Of a stretch of DNA of 64,000 nt, positions 53,668 through 62,982 are shown in pieces. Below the pieces are notes generated by a model that had not been told where the DNA came from, did no database searches, and saw only the letters and a list, made by a program, of their open reading frames with translations. Position 1 is the stretch's first letter, and the number at the start of each line of letters is the position of its first letter. This DNA is from Variovorax sp. dw_308 (GTDB lineage Bacteria; Pseudomonadota; Gammaproteobacteria; Burkholderiales; Burkholderiaceae_C), in assembly GCF_019207085.1 (NCBI RefSeq), contig NZ_JAATOM010000029.1, positions 1-64,000 of the forward strand. Direction: 5' to 3'. Position numbers and translations under genes: made by a program.

Positions 53668-54974
53668 TTGTGGAGTCTGACATTCATCTTGAGGATACGC
53701 GGACAGTGTTTCTACCAGCCCCTCCCCCGCGGTGAAGTCTTCTACCTGATCCAGCCTCGTTGCCCAACGGTCTGCGTGCCTTGGATTGGTCTTCCAACTG
53801 GCCCAACAGTCTCACTCTGGAGGTCTGCGGCGACGACCTCCGGAAATCTCCTTACATCATGGTCGCCCGTGGCGGCGGCCGAGCCGGACCGAGCGCCGGG
53901 GTGTTTGGTAGGCAAGGTGCCGCACGACAGGAACAAGTTGTTGAAGGTGCTGGCCAAGGTCGGCACCGCGGATCAACTGCACGTCGCTTACGAGGCTGGT
54001 CCTACGGGCTTCGGGCTGCAGCGTGCCCTCGAGGCCAAGGGTTACCTTTGCGAGATGATAGCCGCGTCGCAGATTCCGCGACGACCCGGCGACCGGATCA
54101 AGACCGACTCACGCGACAGTGTCCAATTGGCCGAGTGCTCGCGCGCTGGCCAATTGAGCGCCGTGTGGATCCCCGATCCTGACGATGAAGCGTTCCGTGA
54201 TTTGTCGCGTGCGCGTGAAGACGCGGTCCAGAGTCGCATGCAGGCCCGCCATCAACTCAAGGCCTTCGTGCTGCGCCATTACGTGCGCTACAAGGGCAAG
54301 ACCTCCTGGTGCGGTGCCTACGACCGCTGGCTGGGGACACTGAACTTCGGCGCCGGCGCCGCCCAGACAGCGTTCACCGAATGGCAAGCCGTGACGGCAG
54401 CGGACGATCGCGTCGACCGCCTGACCGAATCACTGGAGGCCTCGATCGCTGGCTGGCGCTTCGAACCGGTGGTAGGTGCGGTGCAGGTCTTTGCGTGGCG
54501 TGGCCGCGATCACGGCGATTGGCCTGGTGGCCGAGATCGGCGACCGCGGGCGCTTTGCCCATCCGCGCAAGCTCATGGGGTATCTGGGACTGGTTCCATC
54601 TGAGAGTCCCAGCGGCGAGCGCACGAGCCGAGGCAGCATCACCAAGACAGGCAACGCGCGCACGGCGACTTCTGACCGAGGCTGCCTGGAACTATCGCTT
54701 CAAGGCACGCATCGGCAGACGGGCACAGGTGCGACAACAAGAGTTGTCCGAACCCATACGAAGAATGGGCATGACGGCGCAACTGCGGCTGACTCAGCGA
54801 TTTGCAGCATTGAATGCGCGTGGCCTGCAAACCAACAAGGCCTGTGTCGCGGTCGCAAAAGAGCTGGCGGGCTTCGTCTGGGCGATCGGCATGCAGGCGC
54901 AGCGGGAGAACTGGAGGCAACCTAAAGAAGAAACCTCCGGGATCGATCTGGTGATGCGGCACGAGCAGCGATAG
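53668..54974 (+). pseudogene. IS110-family transposase, frameshifted
   Basis: Segments in at least three frames together make an IS110-type transposase. LVGKVPHDRNKLLKVLAKVG and AYEAGPTGFGLQRAL lie in the first frame, then PRRPGDRIKTDSRDSVQLAE with the DEDD motif. ITAIGLVAEIGDRGRFAHPR KLMGYLGLVPSE (transposase_20 domain) sits in the second frame from about 54475. The C-terminal RRLLTEAAWNYRF and GFVWAIGMQAQ lie in the third. The N-terminal part also looks disturbed. It is inactive. It separates the operon's promoter from the ligase and P450 genes. Confidence 0.8.
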
Positions 54975-55337
54975 GGCAACCCTCGAGCCCGTTACCAGGG
55001 CACCGCAAGGATGATCCCCGACCTCAGAGCGAGGTAGGCCCGCGACGAATCGATGAAGTGCAGGTAACCAATCCGCGGATATTGAGCCTGATTCATCGTC
55101 GCTGCAAACGCTCGAGTCGCATCACCCCATCGATCCCAAAAACATGCCTGACCCCCTATAACCTGCAGTCGCTATTGACAGTGGCGACCATATGAGTCTA
55201 GGACGTGCGTCGCGGCACAGCCGAAACACCTACCAACGCACATGATGCCAACACCGCGCCATTGATGCCAGCGCATTCGTGTGTTGCGGCGATCCTGTGC
55301 GGGCGCCTGTGGCGCCTTTGGTCTTTGTTGTCCGTCC
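54975..55337. other. Gap after the IS110 remnant
   Basis: No gene is supported here. In IS110 elements the long non-coding end encodes the bridge RNA, so part of this stretch could be that element's RNA-coding end. I could not identify the fold. Confidence 0.35.
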
Positions 55338-55366
55338 TTGACAGATCAGCTCAAGCGCTCTAAAAG
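55338..55366 (+). promoter_or_regulatory. Sigma70-type promoter
   Basis: TTGACA at 55338-55343 is a perfect -35, and TAAAAG at 55361-55366 follows after a 17-bp spacer as a fair -10. The site lies 54 bp upstream of the 56-residue ORF, whose ATG has a perfect GGAGG before it. It should drive that ORF and the ligase. Confidence 0.6.
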
Positions 55367-55419
55367 CGCGTAAGAGGTGCTGAGTAGTACCGTTCGCGTA
55401 ACCGACCGCCGGAGGCGAC

Positions 55420-55590
55420 ATGACAACATTGAACGAATCTATCCAAGCTCTGGTTAAAGCGCACGCGTTTAGCGTGCCTTCCGTTGGCGGCTATGTCGGT
55501 GCCGTAAGGTTTGTGGCGTCGAAGGACGCCAAGGCCTTCGCAAGCGACCTAACAAGAATTGTTGTGGCTCGAGCATCTTCAGAAAGCTAA
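55420..55590 (+). CDS. Small 56-residue protein of unknown function
   Basis: This short gene has unusually good signals: a TTGACA/TAAAAG promoter and GGAGG placed 4 bases before the ATG. The product begins MTTLNESIQALVKAHAFSVP, continues SVGGYVGAVRF, and ends with a basic, Ser-rich tail ARASSES. It has no Cys, no carrier-protein Ser motif and no transmembrane helix. It could be a leader peptide controlling the ligase, a small binding partner, or a modified-peptide precursor with a GG-containing leader. No evidence decides between these. Its stop lies 28 bp before the ligase start. Confidence 0.5.
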   Translation: MTTLNESIQALVKAHAFSVPSVGGYVGAVRFVASKDAKAFASDLTRIVVARASSES

Positions 55591-55618
55591 GTTACCTGAC
55601 GAAGAGTGGGGCGTAACA

Positions 55619-56971
55619 ATGCACTCCGACCTGGCAAACTACCGTCGAGACGCGTTAACACCGACGCTGTGCAATGCGCTCCGCCACGACTATTACAAAA
55701 GCGCGTGGCATGATGCGCTCGAGCAGGGTTCCGCTGAAATAGTCGATGACCCGATGCGCTTTCTGAGTAGGTTGCCGCCGTTAGGCAAAGGGACACTTCA
55801 GACAGGTCTACCGCCGCTACTCGAGAAGAATGAAAAGATCGCGTTTGCGATACACACGACAGGCTCCACAGGCCCGGTTACTTACAGATATCGAAGCGAC
55901 GCTGAGCTTCGAGAGATTGCAGGATTCTTCCAGCAAGTCGCCGAGACCATTAGAGGCGATAGGCGGCGCCCATTGGTATATATGCTTTATGGTCCCTATC
56001 ATGGTAGGGATTTGTCCGGATTAGGGGGCTTTTTCCCCCAGGCTGCTCCTTATTACTTCAGTGGCGCAGTTTGGGACGACATTTTTATACGCCAAGGAAT
56101 TGAACTGCTGCGAAAGCGATTTGACGTTCCAGGTCTTGACGATCGAATTAGCCAAGTACATGGCGCCGTTAGGTTGCTGCGCGTCTTCACTCAGTGCATG
56201 ATTGACGCTGGAGTGCGTGCAACTGAGACAGGTGTAGAGACACTTGTATCGTTCGCTGGCTATTTGGCCTCTGAGTCTCGTAACTTCCTTCAGCGCTACT
56301 GGGGTGTAATGCCGCTGGAAATTTTTTCCTTCTCTGAAGTAATGGGCGGCGCATCAAAGTGTCCAATGTGTGGCGCGCTAAATTTTGACCCGCACTTGCT
56401 GCCGGAGGTGCTGTCCTTCACGTCTGCGCAAGCGGTCGATGAAGGCGTAGGACGACTAGTTGTAACTGAGCTTTTGCCGTTTGGAAGATCGCAGCCGCTC
56501 ATTCGCTACTATAATGGCGATATTGTCCAACGTGTTAAGTCGTTGTGCCCTGTCTGTGATCAGACCGATCGAATTATTCATCTCGGTCGCGATAATGAAA
56601 GTATTATTTTGTCTGAGTCCGACAATCGCGAGGTTATCATTGGCTCAAACCAACTTCGCGAAATTGCGTATTGTTCTGAAATTGCGCGTACTGCCGAGTA
56701 CCCTCACCTTCGAGCGCTGAAGGACCGCACAACGCACGTTGGAGCGCCTTTCGTTGCTTGCGAAACTATTGCAGGCATGAATGGCGGGAAGACCGAAGTA
56801 CGCTTACGATTCAGGCCGCGCCAGATTGGCGGAAGTCGAAGCAATTTGGAAGACGAGGTACGTCAACGAAGCATGCAGATTGCACCAGGCCTAGGAGCGG
56901 CAGTGGAATCCGGTAAAGTTGACTTCCGCACTCATGCGGATGATTCTCTTGATTCGGTGCTCTGGAAGTAG
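55619..56971 (+). CDS. PaaK/CapK-type adenylating enzyme (ANL superfamily)
   Basis: The protein of about 450 residues belongs to the phenylacetate-CoA ligase/CapK branch. The adenylation P-loop is FAIHTTGSTGPVTYRY. A zinc-like knuckle follows as SEVMGGASKCPMCGALNFDP and KSLCPVCDQTDR, and the acceptor motif is GRLVVTELLPFGRSQPLIRY YNGDIV. Enzymes of this kind activate carboxylates as acyl-AMP for transfer to CoA or an amine. The start at 55619 is used; a TTG 20 codons upstream is open but overlaps the small ORF. It probably activates an acid made by the island. It points toward the P450 gene. Confidence 0.82.
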   Translation: MHSDLANYRRDALTPTLCNALRHDYYKSAWHDALEQGSAEIVDDPMRFLSRLPPLGKGTLQTGLPPLLEKNEKIAFAIHTTGSTGPVTYRYRSDAELREIAGFFQQVAETIRGDRRRPLVYMLYGPYHGRDLSGLGGFFPQAAPYYFSGAVWDDIFIRQGIELLRKRFDVPGLDDRISQVHGAVRLLRVFTQCMIDAGVRATETGVETLVSFAGYLASESRNFLQRYWGVMPLEIFSFSEVMGGASKCPMCGALNFDPHLLPEVLSFTSAQAVDEGVGRLVVTELLPFGRSQPLIRYYNGDIVQRVKSLCPVCDQTDRIIHLGRDNESIILSESDNREVIIGSNQLREIAYCSEIARTAEYPHLRALKDRTTHVGAPFVACETIAGMNGGKTEVRLRFRPRQIGGSRSNLEDEVRQRSMQIAPGLGAAVESGKVDFRTHADDSLDSVLWK

Positions 56972-57076
56972 ACCTGATTCAGCCGGAGCGCGTGCCGGCT
57001 GAGTTTGATCCTATTGTGTTGAGGCCACAGGATTTTCTACTTTCCAAACATTCATTGTGGCTCTCAGTAGGCAGCT

Positions 57077-58237
57077 TCAATCGAGCGAGATGAGTGCTCG
57101 CTCGAACGTTGTCATTCCGAACGTTGGCCGGTACTCGCATAAGATCGTTTCGAAGCTTGGAATTAGATTGCTGAACACTTCGATTGCGCGAGCAATGGCG
57201 CGAGTCGCAATGGACGACCCAATACACGCGTGCGCACCGAATCCGAACGCCAAATGCTGCGACGAATGTGGCCACCTCCAAGGATCAAAAGTCGAGGGAT
57301 TCGCATAAATTGAGGCGTCATGATTGGCAGTCAAAAGTTGAAGCTTTACAAAGTCATTCTGAGAAACATGTAAACCGTCCACAACGAAGTCGGAAGCTGC
57401 TCGTCGTGCAGCTATGTGAAAAGGTGTTGAAAAGCGGAGGCACTCATCGACTATCGACGGAACAAAGTCGGGGTTGCTCGCGATCGCTTGCAGCCTTTTG
57501 TCGCAGCCGATAGCGAGTATGGCCGTAGCCAAGCCGACCGCTACAGGCCGGTATGTGCCTGTCAAAATTTGCAGTTGTACAGCGATCAACTCGTCGTTGT
57601 CCAGCGAAGGACTCGGCCGTCGAGATTGCGTTGAGAGCTCGGAACCCATACGCAGGCTTCCGAAGCGACGAATAGCTTCCGCGGCGCTTGCAGCAGCGAT
57701 TTCCGTGCCGTCAACTTTCGAAATAAAAGCCAGCACCTCTTCGCCTATGAGAAATGCTGCTTCTCGATCTTCCGGATGTATTCCTAGGATCTCGCCTGCA
57801 AGATGTCTTGCGTATGGGAGGGCCAAATCTGAATACACATCGACATTCGCCGAATTGCGTTCTGCTATAGATCTTGCGATCTCATCCGCCATACGGATCA
57901 TTTCTGCGTCGATCGCTCTCCGAGATACCGCCTTCCATGCTGCAGCAAGGCGCCGACGCCGATGTTCTAGTCCTTCAGAGTACAGAGGCCATTTTCCGAC
58001 GAGATCGAACATCCGCCCATCAGACTGCAGAAGTGCGTCCTTTGGTTCCTTCGTTGAAGTCAATCGTTCATCGCACAACAGTTGTCGAACAAGGCAGTAG
58101 TCGCCGACCGTCCGACGAGCCCGCCCATCCCTAGAAGCAGTTTCGGAGGGCATCGCGCCTGCCGGATAGATCGCGAAGGGAGTAGGCAACACTGGCGAGA
58201 GCCGCTTGCTGTGGGCTGACGGGAAATTCATCTTCAC
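57077..58237 (-). CDS. Cytochrome P450
   Basis: This 386-residue bacterial P450 has the heme-binding loop HLAFGFGAHACIGSSIATRA (Cys ligand), the ExxR helix SIVDECLRFSTPFHI, and PFHIAARRAASDFVVDGLHV as in CYP families. The I-helix segment reads LQILTGTYRPVAVGLATAIL and lacks the usual Ala/Gly-Gly-x-Asp/Glu-Thr acid-alcohol pair. That suggests unusual oxygen chemistry or a non-monooxygenase role. It converges with the ligase gene. No ferredoxin or reductase gene is nearby. Confidence 0.9.
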   Translation of the reverse strand: MKMNFPSAHSKRLSPVLPTPFAIYPAGAMPSETASRDGRARRTVGDYCLVRQLLCDERLTSTKEPKDALLQSDGRMFDLVGKWPLYSEGLEHRRRRLAAAWKAVSRRAIDAEMIRMADEIARSIAERNSANVDVYSDLALPYARHLAGEILGIHPEDREAAFLIGEEVLAFISKVDGTEIAAASAAEAIRRFGSLRMGSELSTQSRRPSPSLDNDELIAVQLQILTGTYRPVAVGLATAILAIGCDKRLQAIASNPDFVPSIVDECLRFSTPFHIAARRAASDFVVDGLHVSQNDFVKLQLLTANHDASIYANPSTFDPWRWPHSSQHLAFGFGAHACIGSSIATRAIARAIEVFSNLIPSFETILCEYRPTFGMTTFERALISLD

Positions 58238-58291
58238 ATAGCAGCGAGGGAATGCTGCAGTTTGCCTGCGTTTGGGCTCGACATCAGACGA

Positions 58292-58304
58292 TTATCGAGG
58301 GTAA
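58292..58304 (+). repeat. Second copy of the KfrA operator half-site
   Basis: TTATCGAGGGTAA here is identical to 42698-42710 before the first kfrA copy. The left arm of the palindrome is not conserved. The P450 start lies about 60 bp away on the other strand. Confidence 0.5.
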
Positions 58305-58353
58305 TAAATGGTGGCGAAAGGGCGGTCAACTCGCCGAAAGTTCGAGGTTCGAC

Positions 58354-59423
58354 ATGAATGAAATCCGGGAATTCAGATCGTCCAGAGGCATCCAGATCGA
58401 GGACGTCTTCGGGGCGGCCGATGCGCTGCTGGCCGAGGGGCTGCGGCCCACCATCGAGCGCGTGCGACTCAAGATCGGGCGAGGCTCGCCGAACACCGTG
58501 AGCCCGATGCTGGAGAAATGGTTTTCTTCGCTCGGACAACGGATTGCGGGCGGAACGAATCCTGCGGCCAATCTGGCGGCGGGCAACGACGCGGACGGCG
58601 TGCCGGTGAGCGTACGCAACGCGACCAGGCTGCTCTGGGAGACGGCGCGGCGAGAAGCCGATGATGTTCAGCGACAGGAACTGGAAGGCGCCCGGGCACA
58701 GCTCGAGGAAGCGGGCAATGTGCTGACGGTGGGCCAGGCCGACCTTGCGCAGCGAGAAGCGGCATTTGAACAAGCCCGGGCGAGCCTGGACGCGGCGCTG
58801 GCCTCCTCGCAGCAGGCGCGCGAGACGCTGGAGCGACAACTGGCCGAACAGACGGCCGAGATCGCACGGCTGCGGGCCGCTTCGGAGCAGGAGATCGCCC
58901 GGCTCAACGCCCTCCTCCAGGAGTCTCATGCCAGCAAGGAAGTGCTGCGGCAGGAGCAAGCGGCGGCGCTGGCTGCCCGCGACACGGACTGTAAGCAAGA
59001 GCGCGACCGTCACGCAGCCCAGGAGCGCCACTTACATGAGGAAGTCGACCGGGCGCGACAAGGTTCGAAGCAACTGGAAGCCGGACTGGCCAGGGAACAG
59101 CAACAGCGCCTGCGCAGTGAGGAGGCCGCGGCCCAGACGCTGGAGGCTGGCCGACGGATGCTGCGCGAGACGCAGCAGGCCGCCCAGCACGTCGAGCGCG
59201 AGCTTCGCGATCAACTCACCCACCAGCCAGCCTGCTCGCACAAGCGAAGGCGGAGGATGCGGCCTCGGCGCAGCGGCTGGACGACCTTGAACGTCAGTTG
59301 GGCGAAGAAAAGAAGGCGCACGAGGGTACGCGCGCGCTGCTGGCCGGCGCCCTCGCGACCGAGCTCAAAGAGGACTCGCGCAAGCGCGGAGTTGGACCCA
59401 AAGTCAGGCGGCCCAAGGGGTAG
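58354..59423 (+). pseudogene. kfrA: kfrA second copy, frameshifted near the C-terminus
   Basis: The first 290 or so residues nearly repeat the KfrA at 42757: the same DNA-binding domain (EDVFGAADALLAEGLRPTIE RVRLKIGRG) and coiled coil. Near 59225 the frame shifts after RELRDQLTHQPA. The true C-terminal coding sequence (KAEDAASAQRLDDLERQLGE, then TELKEDSRKRG) continues in the next frame to a stop at 59423. The shift may be real or an assembly error. The copy is in direct orientation with the first. Confidence 0.87.
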
Positions 59424-59573
59424 CGACGGGGCGATTACGGCCTCTTGAAACGCGTTCACTTTCGGTTGGCGCGCAGGGCGAGACTTCATGCAGGCAATCG
59501 AACCGGTGGTCAGATCCATTGAATGGGCGGCCTCAAATCTGAAGTGCAACACCTCATCGCATAAGGTGTGCAC

Positions 59574-60552
59574 ATGAATGAACGAACCAGGTACCAGCAG
59601 CTTCAACCCGAGGACCGGATCACGATAGCAAGCATGCGTCAGCAGTCTTTGAGCATGCGGGCCATGGCCCGCATGCTCGGGCGCTCCGCGTCCACGATCA
59701 GCAGGGAACTGGAGCGCAACACGCTGGGCGAGTTGCCCTACGCCTCGCACTCGGCTCAAGCCTGCAGCCAGGGGCGTCGCCAGGCCGCGCGTGCGCCGCG
59801 CAAACTCGACATGCAGGGCGTGGGCTAAGATCGTGCTGACCTTGCTGGATTGGCGCTGGTCGCCCCAGCAGATCGCGGGTACCCTGAAGCGTGCCTTCCC
59901 CAACGAGCCCGAGCGCCACGTGTCCCACGAAACCATCTACAACGCCATCTACGCGCAGCCGCGAGGCGAACTGCGACGCCAGCTCGTCGCCTGTCTGCGC
60001 CGCGGCCACAGCACGCGCATGCCCGCACCCGGGGCGATGATCGCCGTGGCCAGATCCCGGACATGGTCAGCATCCATGTGCGCCCGCCCGAGGTGAACGA
60101 CCGAGTCATGCCGGGGCACTGGGAGGGCGACTTCATCAAAGGCGCAGGTAACAAGTCCTCGGTGGGCGTGCTGGTCGAGCGCACGAGCCGGTTGGTGCTG
60201 CTCGCCAAGATGGACGACGCGACCGCCGCCTCGGCGCTTGCGGGCTTTTCTGCCAAGCTGAACTCGATTGCCGAGCCCATGCGTCAGAGCCTGACCTACG
60301 ACCAGGGCAAGGAGATGTCGCGTCATGCGGATCTCGCTGCACAGACGGGCGTCAAGGTGTACTTTTGCGACCCGCACAGCCCCTGGCAACGCGGCACTTG
60401 CGAGAACACGAACGGCCTGCTGCGTCAGTACATGCCCAAGGGCACGGACCTGAGCCTGTTCAGTCAAGACGAGCTCGACGGAATTGCCGGCAGCATGAAC
60501 AACAGGCCTCGCGCCACGCACGCGTGGCACACGCCGCTTGAGGTGTTCGCGC
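59574..60552 (+). pseudogene. IS30-family transposase, frameshifted and truncated
   Basis: The first frame (59574-59828) has the HTH MRAMARMLGRSASTISRELE RNTLG. The second frame continues KIVLTLLDWRWSPQQIAGTL KRAFP and HVSHETIYNAIYAQPRG. The third holds the DDE core: MPGHWEGDFIKGAGNKSSVG (Asp), LTYDQGKEMSRHADLA (Asp) and TCENTNGLLRQYMPKGTDLS (Glu). Frameshifts near 59820 and 60045 break it, and the C-terminus is fused to recombinase sequence at about 60560. It is inactive. Confidence 0.85.
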
Positions 60553-60561
60553 AGACGGGGC

Positions 60562-60700
60562 TCCCCCCTCCTCCTCTTCGCCTGGGTGTCGAGTGGACGG
60601 TGGCGCTCGGCGGTGTCCGAAGCGGTGTTCGAGAACCTGCACCGCGGCGATGAAGGAACCTATCTGTACACGCTGGCCAGCTCGAAGACAATGGGAAGGT
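60562..60700 (+). pseudogene. Tyrosine recombinase fragment (third copy)
   Basis: The frame PLLLFAWVSSGRWRSAVSEA, then FENLHRGDEGTYLYTLASSK, aligns with LLLFAWATGGRRRSEVAGAT of the intact recombinase at 41430. Only about 45 codons around the first catalytic Arg remain. It lies on the opposite strand to the intact copy and directly after the IS30 remnant. Confidence 0.75.
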
Positions 60701-60835
60701 TCGTGCCGAGGAGTGTGAAGCCCTCGTGTCATCTTAAAAGTATGCTGAAAGCGGTAGACCACTAGCCACGGCGACTGAAAAAGAACACATTGTTCGCAGC
60801 ATATTCGGCTGGAATCCGGTCATAGGAGAAGAACA

Positions 60836-62347
60836 ATGAGGAAACTCGTCTTCAGATGCCGATGGGTGGTGTGGATGCTGCTTTGTGGAGCGGCGTCAAG
60901 CCACGCTGACCTGAACGACAGGTGCGGCTGCAATGCAGGGCTTGCACGTCAAGTATTTTCTTCCACTTCTCAGTCGACACTCGAACTCGCCTTCTTAGAG
61001 CAAGTCGACGAAACCCAATTCGAGAAGCTTAAAAAGGAAGCGTCGGGCGAAGGCAACTACTTCTACGTGATCTCGGGATCTGCCAACTACAAGGAGTTTC
61101 AGACGAAGTTGGCGACTCTCAAGCGGCAAACCAGGTTTGATCTCAAGTCGGCGCAGTCGCAGGCCCTCTTGTTCAGCAAGGTCGATACCAAAGACTGGCT
61201 TACGTGTAAGACGCAGTGCATTGCGAAGGACACTGGTTTTTTTTGTGACGTCTCCGATCTCACCATCAAGACGGTTGTTGTGAGTTGCAGTTGGCGCCCG
61301 CAGGGAACGGCGAAGCGATCCACGGTGCACGTTGTGGCCGACACAGTAGCAGAGCCGCCCAGACCAATCGATCCCAATACAATCGCAACGTGGCAGTTTC
61401 ACAGAGACCCCGAGCGACCGATGCTGGTCACACTGTCTCTTCAGGGTGGAGACAGCACGACTCTTCGAGTAGAAGCCATACCAAAGATTGAGGACGTGAA
61501 GGTCCAACTGACCGGTGCCACGACTACTGCGACCGCGACTGGAAGAAATCCTCATGCAATCGCGTCGCCCTCAAACTCCGGCAGCGCGCTGGTTGGGGGC
61601 GGCTGCGCAGTGTCAGACGCGCAGACAGGGTCGCCTCATGCGCTCGTCATGGTGACGTCCCAACCCACTGGCACTGGTTGGGAATGCAAGGGCTCGGACC
61701 CGCCAGGCTTGCCGGTCGCCGGCTGGGCGCGTGCGACGGCAGTTGAGGTGGGGATTGCAACCTCAAGACCATCGGTACGTCTCGCATGCATCTCGACTTC
61801 CCAGGCCAGTGCTGTTGTTAGGGAGCCGACAGCAACAGTCAGCCTCAGTCCAACACAGATCAGCGATGGATTTGTCATCGTGTCCGGTGGCTGTGCAACT
61901 GCACACGCAGGATTTGGAGCGGCTCACGCCGGGGCCCTAGTCAATGCTGTTCCCGCCAACGGCCTGACCGAATGGACGTGTAAGGTCGTTGATCAACCCA
62001 ATGTCCCGATCGTCACTCAGGTCACAGCGAGCCTCCGGGCTTGCCGGATCGAAGACAGTTCTCCTACGCCCCTTGCGCCGCTTCCGAGGCTACAAAGCCA
62101 GACCTTCGACGGTAAAAAAATCTCCGGAATGTATCCGACTTCTACTGTGCAAGTGGACTCCGGTTGGACGTTGACGGGGGGAGGCTGCAGTCTGGGGTAT
62201 GCCAACAATGGTGCACCGCATGCCGAGTCCTATGTCGCTGGCGAACCTACGCCACATGGCTGGAAATGCTCGGGCGCTGATCCGCCCGGAACACCAAACA
62301 GCGCCTTCGTCGCGCCGGTAGCGATCGGGGTGCGGATCGGTCCGTAG
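60836..62347 (+). CDS. Secreted repeat protein of unknown function
   Basis: This 503-residue protein has a signal peptide (WMLLCGAASSHADLNDRCGC, cleavage after SHA). An N-terminal domain to about residue 230 matches no family I recognise. Three degenerate repeats of about 60 residues follow near residues 250-310, 345-400 and 445-500. Each has a GGC start, then PHA or AHA, then W-x-C, as in LVGGGCAV...GWECKGSDPPG and LTGGGCSL...GWKCSGADPPG. The paired Cys in each repeat suggest disulfides outside the cytoplasm. No partner gene is obvious. Confidence 0.75.
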   Translation: MRKLVFRCRWVVWMLLCGAASSHADLNDRCGCNAGLARQVFSSTSQSTLELAFLEQVDETQFEKLKKEASGEGNYFYVISGSANYKEFQTKLATLKRQTRFDLKSAQSQALLFSKVDTKDWLTCKTQCIAKDTGFFCDVSDLTIKTVVVSCSWRPQGTAKRSTVHVVADTVAEPPRPIDPNTIATWQFHRDPERPMLVTLSLQGGDSTTLRVEAIPKIEDVKVQLTGATTTATATGRNPHAIASPSNSGSALVGGGCAVSDAQTGSPHALVMVTSQPTGTGWECKGSDPPGLPVAGWARATAVEVGIATSRPSVRLACISTSQASAVVREPTATVSLSPTQISDGFVIVSGGCATAHAGFGAAHAGALVNAVPANGLTEWTCKVVDQPNVPIVTQVTASLRACRIEDSSPTPLAPLPRLQSQTFDGKKISGMYPTSTVQVDSGWTLTGGGCSLGYANNGAPHAESYVAGEPTPHGWKCSGADPPGTPNSAFVAPVAIGVRIGP

Positions 62348-62982
62348 GTTTTTCGTGCAAAGTCTCCGGCCAAGGTCACGTGCACGTGCCGGGGGCGAGA
62401 GCCTGTCTTGAATTTTGTGTGCGAGGCATGACGATCAGGAGCGAGAAGGCGGCGATCTCGTCCGAGGGGTAACCGCAACTTTGATGAAAACTGACACCTT
62501 TGCCCTCAGAAAACCCAGAGCTGCGGCGCGCCGCATTCAGAGTTGTTGCTGCGCGATCAGAGTGAGCGACCCTGCTTCGCCTGCTTCGCCTGCTTCGCCT
62601 GCATCGTTGCGAACTGTTCCACCGTCAATTCACCCCTTGACGGTGCGCACGCCCCGGATGTACGACACTTCGGCCGGAAGATGGGCGGCTTCTCGAACAT
62701 CTTCGCGTCATGCTTCACGATCGCGCCTGTGGGGGCGAGCTGGTGGACGGTTGTGTCGTCGGCATGCAGGACCTGGCTCAAGCCGTTAGCTGACTACAAC
62801 ACCATCAGCAGCCTGGAACTCGACGCCCTGTCGAATCCTGCAGCTGCTGGTCTACGCTGGTTGGCGCCATCCGGGACGATCCATGGGCAGCGCGCGACTC
62901 GAGGCCGGAGCTCGTCTGCAAACCATCGACCGGCCTCGCCGTTTTGGATATCCTGTGCCCACACGCTTTGCATTCTCGCAAG
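62348..62982. other. Long gap with IS-like debris
   Basis: About 630 bases have no well supported gene. A 74-codon minus-strand frame (SQVLHADDTTVHQLAP) faintly recalls IS66 transposases but is not convincing. A 9-bp tandem repeat lies inside (62571-62606). Confidence 0.35.
62571..62606 (+). repeat. 9-bp tandem repeat (4 copies)
   Basis: CCTGCTTCG occurs three times in a row, followed by one CCTGCATCG copy. It is short and may arise from slippage. Confidence 0.7.

Noticed and set aside
53668..54974. Treating the first long plus-strand frame here as an intact protein
   Set aside because: It joins out-of-frame tails to an IS110 core; the family sequence is spread over three frames, so it is a pseudogene.
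44835..58237. Possibility that the island is a teixobactin- or mannopeptimycin-like NRPS cluster
   Set aside because: No adenylation-thiolation-condensation modules are present; the only ANL enzyme is a stand-alone PaaK-type ligase.
62571..62606. Tandem 9-bp units as a possible CRISPR array
   Set aside because: The units are contiguous with no spacers and no cas genes exist in the window.
62557..62781. Minus-strand frame with SQVLHADDTTVHQLAP resembling IS66 transposase
   Set aside because: Similarity is confined to one short segment and the flanks do not continue the family, so I do not call it a gene.
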